50,845 bases of DNA from an uncultured Bacteroidales bacterium (GTDB lineage Bacteria > Bacteroidota > Bacteroidia > Bacteroidales > FEN-979), in the NCBI GenBank assembly GCA_903916595.1, contig CAIWXI010000078.1, positions 1 to 50,845 on the forward strand. Direction: 5' to 3'. Positions 6,849-13,354 of this stretch are shown here, one piece after another. The translations under genes were made by a program, and so were the position numbers. The notes under the pieces were generated by a model, which saw only the letters and a list, made by a program, of their open reading frames with translations, was not told where the DNA came from and did not search any database. Each line of letters starts with the position of its first letter. The first letter of the stretch is position 1.

Positions 6849-9686
6849 ATGAAGAAAACTGTCCTTTTTCTGCTTGCATCAGGGCTCACCCTCACTGCAG
6901 CCGGAATCTGGTTTGCGCATAAACAAACCCAGAATCCACATAAACAGGGTATTGCAAAATCAAAACTGGAACGAAAATTGCCCCCGTCGAGGATGCTGCC
7001 CATGATGGCAGAACGCCAGCTTAACATGCTCCATGATCCGATTACAGGAAAAATACCATCAGGAATACGGTCAAGGGAGCTGGAATTTGCAAAAAGCCTT
7101 CCCAAATCGGCCGCAACCCAGTCTTGGGAATGGCGGGGTCCTGACAACATAGGCGGGAGGATGCTTTGTGTTGCAACGGATATCGATCATCCGGAACACT
7201 GGCTAGCTGGAAGTGCTTCAGGAGGGATGTGGGAATCGAATAACGGGGGACTTCTCTGGCATAAGGTCACGGCCCCGGATGCGGAACAGAGCGCTACATG
7301 CATCGCCCAGGACCTCAGACCAGGTAAACATTCGACCTGGTATTACGGCAGCGGGGAACTACTCAGTACAACCGATCGCAACGTAAGTACAAGTGTGCGC
7401 ACAGTCGGACTGGGGAACGGGATCTTCAAGTCGACCGACAACGGTGCTACCTGGCAGGGGCTTCCCTCCACCCAGGGAAATGCCCAGGGGGTTCTTCAAG
7501 ACGTATTCCAGGGGGTCTGGCGGATTGTCACGGATCCTGTTAACATGAGCAAAGATATAGTATACGCGGCTTGCTACGGGGCTATCATGCGGTCTGAAGA
7601 CGGGGGACAAACCTGGCAAGTGGTGCTGGGCGACCTGGTTAACAAGTCTTTTGCAAGCGATATAGCGATCACTTCGAACGGAACTCTGTATGCCTCTCTG
7701 AGTGGTTACGGCTGGTCCATAGAACCCCCTGGCAGGAAGGGGATCTGGCGTTCGGCCAACGGCATCACCTGGACAGAGATCACGCCCAGGGGCTTCCCTC
7801 CCGAGAACCGCACCACCAAGCTCGCCATCGCACCTTCCGATGAATCAGTAATGTACGTGTTCACTGAATCGCAGTCGCCCGACCTCAACCCATTTAACGG
7901 ATATACTAACTCGGTGAATACTTTCTGGAAGATGAGCTGGAACACAGCGGGAGACTCGGCTGTTTGGGAAAACCGCACCAAGGGCATACCCGGCGGGGGG
8001 AACGGGAGCATCAACTCCTGGCCTTTTTCATTGGTTGTTTACGGCGGATATTGTGTCGCCCTTGGTGTGAAACCCGACGACGCCAGCAAGGTCTTTCTCG
8101 GCGGGATGTGCCTCTACCGCTCCGATAACGGGTTCGCCGACAGCCTTCATACAAACTGGCTTGGCGGAAGTCCTTACGACATGGACTCCCTCCACGCCCT
8201 CCATCCCGACATGCACGGGATACTGTTCGACAGGAATAACCCTGATATCATGCTTACTGCCAACGACGGGGGGATCTATCTCACGACTAATTGCCTGGCC
8301 GACAGTGCCCATATCTCGTGGAACCGCCTAAACAACAAGCTGACAACCACGCAGTTCTATTCGGTGGGTATCGATCACGGCGGACAGGCCGAGGACTGGG
8401 TCCTGGGCGGATTGCAGGATAACAACTGGTATTACACGATTACCAACGACCCAAGGGAGTTGTGGTTCGATATTGATATCTGTTACGACGGATTTGATGT
8501 GGCAGTGGCGCCTTCCTGGGAGTATGCAGCTATTTCAGCCTACAGCGGGAATATCTGGACTACTCAGTTCGACGGATCTATGCACACAAAAAATATTTAC
8601 CCCCAGCTGCCCGATACCCTGCTAAAATACTATGACCCGGTGATGGGTTCTAATGCTCTATTTCCCTTTTACCAGAATTTCGCCCTGGAACAAAACTTCG
8701 CGAAAACTTTTTACCTGCCTACGATCAATAGTATCTGGCGAAAAGACGACCTAAAGGCTTCAGCCAATGATTCTTCCCTTAGAAATTTTGGATGGAACCA
8801 CCTCAGCAATGTAGATATCGGCAACGCTTCGGTCATCAGCGCCATCTCAGTTTCCCGCTTCCCGGCCAACCGCCTGTATTACGGCACAAGCCTCGGAAAG
8901 TTGTACCGCCTCGACAACGCAAATACAGGAAACCCCGTCCCTGTTGAGATCACCGGCAGCAGCTTCCCTGCCAACGCTTTCATTGCATGCATCGATATCA
9001 ATCCTCTGAACGCCGACGGCCTGATGGTGGTGTTCTCGAATTACAGGGTTCAGAGTTTATTTCATTCTGCGGATGGAGGAGCTACCTGGACTTCAGTCTC
9101 AGGAAATCTTGAAGAACATCCTGATGGCTCAGGTTCCGGCCCCTCTGTGCGCTGGGCCAAAATACTTACGCTCCAGGGGGAAAAAGTGGTCTTTGCGGGG
9201 ACTTCTGTAGGATTGTTTTCAACATCTGAATTGAAAGGTGACTCAACCGTCTGGGTCCAGGAATCCCCTGACAAGATAGGCTCTGTGATCGTCGACATGA
9301 TCGATACCCGCTCCACCGACGGGTTCGTTGCCGTTGCCACTCACGGGAACGGGGTTTACAGCGCTTACTATAAACCTTCGTCGGGGATCGTGAATCGGGA
9401 TCCGGGATTCGTGATCCGTGATCCGTATCCCGTGCCTGCACATGATGTTATTACTGTCCCCCTTGAAACCACTATAGGGGGGCCGCTTGAGATCCGGATG
9501 ACATCAAATTCGGGAGTTGATCTGGGCATTGTCTGGAAAGGCACTATCCATGCGGGAAGAAACAACATCACCATCCAGTTACCCAGACACCCAGCAACCC
9601 AGTCACCCAGCGGAGTCTACTATCTCACCGCCGCTATATCTTCCGCCAGACAAACAAAGAAAATAATCGTGACGCCTTCGCGATAA
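6849..9686 (+). CDS. Secreted BNR/VPS10-like beta-propeller, T9SS-type C-terminus
   Basis: A 945-residue exported protein; ATG 6849 (MKKTVLFLLASGLTLTAAG) gives a clean signal peptide. Residues about 90-840 hold sortilin/BNR-type propeller repeats with Asp-box-like motifs (SNNGGLLWH, STDNGATWQG, SEDGGQTWQV, SADGGATWTS), so an exo-sialidase-like or VPS10-like fold is likely. No glycosidase active site can be assigned. The last ~85 residues are a T9SS type A-like sorting domain (PYPVPAHDVITV ... GVYYLTA ... KKIIV). The linker at about residues 847-861 is encoded by heptamer repeats and residues about 913-921 by CCCAGTCA-type octamers. Probably surface-anchored or released. It ends one base before the convergent flavin oxidoreductase gene, with no terminator seen. 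Confidence 0.85.
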   Translation: MKKTVLFLLASGLTLTAAGIWFAHKQTQNPHKQGIAKSKLERKLPPSRMLPMMAERQLNMLHDPITGKIPSGIRSRELEFAKSLPKSAATQSWEWRGPDNIGGRMLCVATDIDHPEHWLAGSASGGMWESNNGGLLWHKVTAPDAEQSATCIAQDLRPGKHSTWYYGSGELLSTTDRNVSTSVRTVGLGNGIFKSTDNGATWQGLPSTQGNAQGVLQDVFQGVWRIVTDPVNMSKDIVYAACYGAIMRSEDGGQTWQVVLGDLVNKSFASDIAITSNGTLYASLSGYGWSIEPPGRKGIWRSANGITWTEITPRGFPPENRTTKLAIAPSDESVMYVFTESQSPDLNPFNGYTNSVNTFWKMSWNTAGDSAVWENRTKGIPGGGNGSINSWPFSLVVYGGYCVALGVKPDDASKVFLGGMCLYRSDNGFADSLHTNWLGGSPYDMDSLHALHPDMHGILFDRNNPDIMLTANDGGIYLTTNCLADSAHISWNRLNNKLTTTQFYSVGIDHGGQAEDWVLGGLQDNNWYYTITNDPRELWFDIDICYDGFDVAVAPSWEYAAISAYSGNIWTTQFDGSMHTKNIYPQLPDTLLKYYDPVMGSNALFPFYQNFALEQNFAKTFYLPTINSIWRKDDLKASANDSSLRNFGWNHLSNVDIGNASVISAISVSRFPANRLYYGTSLGKLYRLDNANTGNPVPVEITGSSFPANAFIACIDINPLNADGLMVVFSNYRVQSLFHSADGGATWTSVSGNLEEHPDGSGSGPSVRWAKILTLQGEKVVFAGTSVGLFSTSELKGDSTVWVQESPDKIGSVIVDMIDTRSTDGFVAVATHGNGVYSAYYKPSSGIVNRDPGFVIRDPYPVPAHDVITVPLETTIGGPLEIRMTSNSGVDLGIVWKGTIHAGRNNITIQLPRHPATQSPSGVYYLTAAISSARQTKKIIVTPSR
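9388..9431. repeat. GTGATCC-type heptamers inside the propeller gene
   Basis: Consecutive heptamers gggatcc, gggattc, gtgatcc, gtgatcc, gtatccc encode RDPGFVIRDPYP. The tract is in frame and lies exactly between the propeller and the sorting domain. Confidence 0.75.
9585..9613. repeat. CCCAGTCA-type octamers inside the propeller gene
   Basis: Octamers cccagaca, cccagcaa, cccagtca, cccagcgg lie in frame in the sorting domain. The same unit occurs in noncoding DNA at 26460-26481. Confidence 0.65.
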
Positions 9687-9687
9687 A

Positions 9688-10776
9688 TCAGACCTTGTAA
9701 AAAGGATAATCGGTATACCCTTTTTCGTCGGCCGAATATAAAAGATCGGCCTTGAAATCCTGTGACAAGGGGTAGTTGTTCTCTATCCTGTCGACCAGAT
9801 CAGGATTGTTGATGAAGGGCCTGCCGAATGCAATCAGGTTGCCAAGTCCGCTTTCAATGTCAGCTTCAGCTCTGGCTATATCGTAACCGCCTGCCAGTAT
9901 CATAGTGTTTTTAAAATTATGGCGGATGGCTTTCTTGATTGAAGCCGGAACTTCAGGAGCTCCCATAGATGAATGGTCCACGATATGAATATATACCAGT
10001 CCGAGCTTGTTGAGCTGTTCAGAAAGATAAGTGTATGTGGCATCGATTTCGGGATAAGGAGGCATGTCGCTGCCTACCCCATATGGGGACAAACGGATAC
10101 CGGTTTTATCCTTTCCGATTGTTTCTGCTACGGCTGTGGCCAGTTCAATGACAAAACGGCAGCGGTTTTCTACGCTTCCACCATAATTGTCATTTCGGAT
10201 ATTACTTACCGGTGAAAGAAACTGCTCGAGCAGGTACCCATTTGCACCGTGAAGTTCAACACCGTCAAATCCGGCTTTTATAGCATTTAATGCTCCCTGG
10301 ACAAATTCGGCTTTGGTCTTTACAATGTCATCGGCTGTCATTGCCTCAGGTACCGGATGATCCTGCATCATCTGCGAGTCGGTCCACATTTGTCCTGCCG
10401 CTTTCACTGCCGACGGAGCTAAAATACGCGTCCCTTCCTGCATATTAAGCTTGTGGCTGATCCTCCCTGTATGCATCACCTGAAGAAATATCTTTGCGCC
10501 ACCTTCATGAGCTGCGGATGTGACTTTTTTCCACCCTTCAACCTGATCAGTGCTGAAAATTCCCGGCATCCGGGCATATCCCAGTCCATTGGGGGATGGC
10601 GAAGTTCCTTCAGTTACGATCAATCCAGCTCCCGAACGCTGTTTGTAATATTCAGCTATCAATTCATTGGGTATATTTCCAATAGCCCTGCAGCGTGTCA
10701 TAGGGGCCATAACGATACGGTTCTTCAATTCCATTGATCCGACTTTCACCGGAGAAAACAAGGTAGACTCTTTCAT
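9688..10776 (-). CDS. Alkene reductase, old yellow enzyme family
   Basis: A 362-residue FMN-dependent NADH:flavin oxidoreductase of the NemA/OYE class. The N-terminus LFSPVKVGSMELKNRIVMAPMTRCRA carries the FMN-contacting strand and Thr. The substrate-binding His and Asn are in VELHGANGYLLEQFLSP (about residue 175-190), followed by the signature NDNYGGSVENRCRF. Late motifs GGYDIARAEA and LIAFGRPFINNPDL bind the FMN phosphate. Family enzymes reduce activated alkenes, quinones or nitro compounds using NAD(P)H; the physiological substrate is unknown. It is monocistronic, with a -7-like motif at 10848-10855, and faces the propeller gene tail to tail with one base between the stops. Confidence 0.94.
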   Translation of the reverse strand: MKESTLFSPVKVGSMELKNRIVMAPMTRCRAIGNIPNELIAEYYKQRSGAGLIVTEGTSPSPNGLGYARMPGIFSTDQVEGWKKVTSAAHEGGAKIFLQVMHTGRISHKLNMQEGTRILAPSAVKAAGQMWTDSQMMQDHPVPEAMTADDIVKTKAEFVQGALNAIKAGFDGVELHGANGYLLEQFLSPVSNIRNDNYGGSVENRCRFVIELATAVAETIGKDKTGIRLSPYGVGSDMPPYPEIDATYTYLSEQLNKLGLVYIHIVDHSSMGAPEVPASIKKAIRHNFKNTMILAGGYDIARAEADIESGLGNLIAFGRPFINNPDLVDRIENNYPLSQDFKADLLYSADEKGYTDYPFYKV

Positions 10777-10847
10777 ATTTTACGATTTCAATTTTTAATT
10801 AATCTAATTCTTTACAGTTTGTGGTTCCTATCCGTCAAAAACTATAC

Positions 10848-10855
10848 CAAATTTA
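10848..10855 (-). promoter_or_regulatory. Putative -7 element, old yellow enzyme gene
   Basis: The minus strand reads TAAATTTG, matching TAnnTTTG, about 72 bases before the ATG. A possible TTTG lies further upstream at 10871-10874, with a short 15-base spacer. Confidence 0.4.
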
Positions 10856-10865
10856 TCCGCCATCT

Positions 10866-10898
10866 GCCATCAAACATCAGACATCAGATATCCGACAA
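10866..10898. repeat. GATATCT-type heptamer array (degenerate)
   Basis: Units gccatca, aacatca, gacatca and gatatcc follow one another 8 bases beyond the stop codon of the membrane protein gene that starts at 11611. Confidence 0.65.
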
Positions 10899-10906
10899 CC
10901 CCCCGG

Positions 10907-11611
10907 TCACTGACTTACAACTACCGTTCTGCTGAACTCCTTTGTGCCCACATACCAGTAGAATTTCCCTGGAAATAATTTGTTGGCAGGGATAATACAT
11001 TCCCTGGTCCCGGGTCTGATTCCCCTCCACCATGCAAGCTTGTTATTGGCTTCTGAAATGAGATAAAAATTTGTGAAGGTATCTGTTGCCATCTTCCAGC
11101 GAAACAGCATCTCTTCACTTCGGTTAAAGATCATGCCCTCGGCAGGGGCCTCAAGTACTATCGGTTTGCTAACGTTGAGTTCACTTTCCCGGGCTATGGG
11201 TTGTTCGGGAATCCGGGCCGTTGGCGTGGCCGGAACATGACTTTGCAAAGGTTCTGCAGCTGGCTGAAGTGGCTGGTTTATTTTCACGAACAGGAAATAA
11301 CTCAATATTCCGGCCAATAGTAAAATAATTACACCCAACAGAAGGTATCTCGTTTTTTTTGACCTGACTCTTTTCTTTCTGATCCTTGGCTGCGGGGCAT
11401 CCTCCACGGCCATAGCAATTTCATCAGGCCCTTCCGCCTTAAACAGCGAAGGAAACGTTTTTCGAAGTCTGAATTTTCTGGCAAACTCATGGTCCTCGCC
11501 GAGCCTGATTTCAAAATCCACCACCTCAGCATGGCTCAGCTGACCGCTAAGATGCCTTTCGATAAGATCAATATCTGCCTGATCCGTGTTCATCACATGG
11601 TGTATTATCAT
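10907..11611 (-). CDS. Anti-sigma-like single-pass membrane protein
   Basis: A 234-residue protein of unknown function. The first ~75 residues (DLIERHLSGQLSHAEVVDFEIRLGEDHEFARKFRLRKTF) resemble the cytoplasmic helical domain of Bacteroidota anti-sigma factors or RDD/zinc-finger-like regulators, but without a Cys motif. A basic stretch (RKKRVRSKK) precedes one transmembrane helix at about residues 89-109. A Pro-rich periplasmic linker and a C-terminal beta-rich domain (SKPIVLEAPAEGMIFNRSEEMLFRWK ... GKFYWYVGTKE) follow. The C-terminal part looks like a fibronectin-type or Ig-like domain. An internal ATG (residue 7) is an alternative start. No sigma factor gene is adjacent, so the anti-sigma reading is weak. 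Confidence 0.75.
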   Translation of the reverse strand: MIIHHVMNTDQADIDLIERHLSGQLSHAEVVDFEIRLGEDHEFARKFRLRKTFPSLFKAEGPDEIAMAVEDAPQPRIRKKRVRSKKTRYLLLGVIILLLAGILSYFLFVKINQPLQPAAEPLQSHVPATPTARIPEQPIARESELNVSKPIVLEAPAEGMIFNRSEEMLFRWKMATDTFTNFYLISEANNKLAWWRGIRPGTRECIIPANKLFPGKFYWYVGTKEFSRTVVVSQ

Positions 11612-11738
11612 TTCTACGTAAAAAAGCAGTAAAATGTTTCAATATAAAAAAAATCCCTCGGAATAAGCTCAGGACGCTCGTTATTGAGCATGAAAGCATG
11701 ATTCGGAGACAACCTCTCGTCCTGATTCTTTAATTTCG

Positions 11739-11746
11739 TACTTTTG
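11739..11746 (+). promoter_or_regulatory. Putative -7 element, acyltransferase gene
   Basis: TACTTTTG matches TAnnTTTG and lies 21 bases before the ATG at 11768. No good -33 match. Confidence 0.5.
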
Positions 11747-11767
11747 TCAAATTGTTTTGCTACAAGG

Positions 11768-12589
11768 ATGAAGGAAGAAAAGGATGAGATAACCGAATTT
11801 CTGTTAACCTCTGCGGATTATTCCACCCCGGTGAATACACACCGCCTCCTCGGCGACAGGCTTGCGTTGAATACGAGGCTCTATTTCATGACCCGCTTCG
11901 TGAGCCTTTGCTTCTCAACCCGGCGGGCCGCTCAAAAGGGCCAATACGATACTGCTTACTGGGTATCGTCATCACATGATATATTCAGGTTGATAGAGGG
12001 TTGCGGGGGACGGTTTCTGATCAGTGGTTTGGAAAATATCAGAAACTGCAAAGGGCCGGCGGTATTTATCAGCAACCATATGAGCACTCTTGAACCCATG
12101 ATCTTTCCGGGGATAATACAACCTTTAAAAAATGTTACCTTCATTGTTAAGGACGCCCTGGTGAACCATTGGGTATTCGGTGCTGTGATGCGTTCACGGA
12201 ATCCTATTGTTTTAGGCCGCAGTAATGCCAGGGAGGATTTCAGGATTGTGATGGAACAAGGTCTCGAACGCTTATCCAGGGGCATCTCGGTAATAATTTT
12301 CCCTCAGCATACACGCCGGATGGAATTCATTCCTGAAGAGTTCAACTCACTTGGTGTAAAACTTGCCGCCAGAGCTAATGTTCCGGTAATTCCGGTTGCC
12401 ATAACAACCGATTTTTGGGGCAATGGCAAATACACAAAATATCTCGGCCCAATCCACCGTAAAAAACCTATTCATATAGCTTTCGGCAAACCCTTTCCGG
12501 TCAGTGGCTCAGGAAAAGAGGACCATCAGAAAGTCATTGAATTCATCCAGTCAAACCTGGATCAGTGGCATCTGGCATCAGATATCTGA
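11768..12589 (+). CDS. PlsC-like 1-acyl-glycerol-3-phosphate acyltransferase
   Basis: A 273-residue acyltransferase. ATG 11768 (MKEEKDEITEF) is chosen because the promoter -7 motif covers the earlier TTG. The catalytic motif is N-H104-M-S-T-L-E109, the usual HxxxxD with Glu in place of Asp. The second region VMRSRNPIVLGR and the third block IIFPQHTRR (normally FPEGTR) follow, then VPVIPVAI. It probably acylates lysophosphatidate or a related lipid at the inner face of the membrane. The substitutions in motifs I and III suggest a divergent subgroup. The last residues (LASDI) and TGA stop are encoded by a GATATCT-type repeat at the junction with convergent comB. Confidence 0.85.
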   Translation: MKEEKDEITEFLLTSADYSTPVNTHRLLGDRLALNTRLYFMTRFVSLCFSTRRAAQKGQYDTAYWVSSSHDIFRLIEGCGGRFLISGLENIRNCKGPAVFISNHMSTLEPMIFPGIIQPLKNVTFIVKDALVNHWVFGAVMRSRNPIVLGRSNAREDFRIVMEQGLERLSRGISVIIFPQHTRRMEFIPEEFNSLGVKLAARANVPVIPVAITTDFWGNGKYTKYLGPIHRKKPIHIAFGKPFPVSGSGKEDHQKVIEFIQSNLDQWHLASDI

Positions 12590-12595
12590 TATCCT
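12566..12595. repeat. GATATCT-type heptamers, convergent junction
   Basis: ggcatct, ggcatca, gatatct, gatatcc units span the stop codons of both converging genes: TGA of the acyltransferase lies within a unit, and the comB TAG abuts GATATC on the opposite strand. Confidence 0.8.
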
Positions 12596-13313
12596 ACCCC
12601 CTGTTTCTTATCACTCCTTGCTCAAACACAGGAACGACGTGGGTTGTATCGGGTCTGAAGCTGTATGGAATAACATCGTCCAGCCCGAGTTTTTTCAGAC
12701 GATGGCGATGGGCAGCTTTTTCCAGATAGGCAAAAAGATCACCCCTGGCAATATCCCACAAATCGATAGAGGCGTGGGCGCTGTCGCAGAATGTCTCAAA
12801 CCCTTTATGGACTAAGATCTTTTCGCAAAGTGCACCGGCAAAAAGAGAATCTTCAATGCAGAATTTGTTTTTCCAACCTGAACATAAAATCACAACATTT
12901 TTATTTTCACGAACCAGCCAGCCAGCCAAAGCAGAAATATTTACAAATGCTCCCATAGCAATCTGGCTGGCGTTTTTTGCTACTTCAATAGCCCGGGTTC
13001 CATTGGTCGTGCAATAAACCAGAGTCTTTCCACCTATGGCTTCAGCGTTGAAATTAAAGGCTGAGTTGCCAAAATCGGCCCATTCAAGCTTTTTGCCGTC
13101 CTGCTCGCTGGCCACCAGATAACCCTTCTCCTTCATGGCCCTGGCTTCATCGAGGTTAGCCACCGGAATGATCTCTTTTACCCCGTTCTGGAAAGCCGCA
13201 CAAATGCTGGTAGTAGCCCTTAAAATGTCGGCAAGGACCACAATATAGTCGTCACTGGTAGTAATATCAGCAAAAAGTTTTGGAGTAAAACAGACTTCTA
13301 TGGTTTTATTCAT
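12594..13313 (-). CDS. comB: 2-phosphosulfolactate phosphatase
   Basis: A 239-residue ComB-family protein. In methanogens ComB makes sulfolactate for coenzyme M; bacterial homologues are common in Bacteroidota, where the pathway may feed sulfolactate or sulfonolipid metabolism. Family motifs are clear: VVLADILRATTSICAAFQNG (residues about 25-44), YLVASEQDGKK, FGNSAFNF, VYCTTNGTRAI (about 98-108) and GWKNKFCIEDSLFAGAL. Cytoplasmic and Mg-dependent by homology. The start is ATG 13313; the 39-base gap to the LRR gene upstream holds a repeat. It may be the distal gene of the LRR operon, but the intervening array leaves that open. The family call is secure; the physiological substrate here is not. 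Confidence 0.9.
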   Translation of the reverse strand: MNKTIEVCFTPKLFADITTSDDYIVVLADILRATTSICAAFQNGVKEIIPVANLDEARAMKEKGYLVASEQDGKKLEWADFGNSAFNFNAEAIGGKTLVYCTTNGTRAIEVAKNASQIAMGAFVNISALAGWLVRENKNVVILCSGWKNKFCIEDSLFAGALCEKILVHKGFETFCDSAHASIDLWDIARGDLFAYLEKAAHRHRLKKLGLDDVIPYSFRPDTTHVVPVFEQGVIRNRG

Positions 13314-13323
13314 AGTTTATTGT

Positions 13324-13354
13324 TCGGATATCTGATATCTGATATCTGATACCT
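13324..13354. repeat. GATATCT heptamer array
   Basis: Four well-preserved GATATCT units between the LRR gene stop and comB. The LRR gene stop codon TAG lies at the array edge, followed on its strand by GTATCAGATATC. Confidence 0.88.

Noticed and set aside
10907-11611. Anti-sigma factor of an ECF system
   Set aside because: The N-terminal domain is only suggestive, there is no zinc-binding Cys motif, and no sigma factor gene is adjacent.
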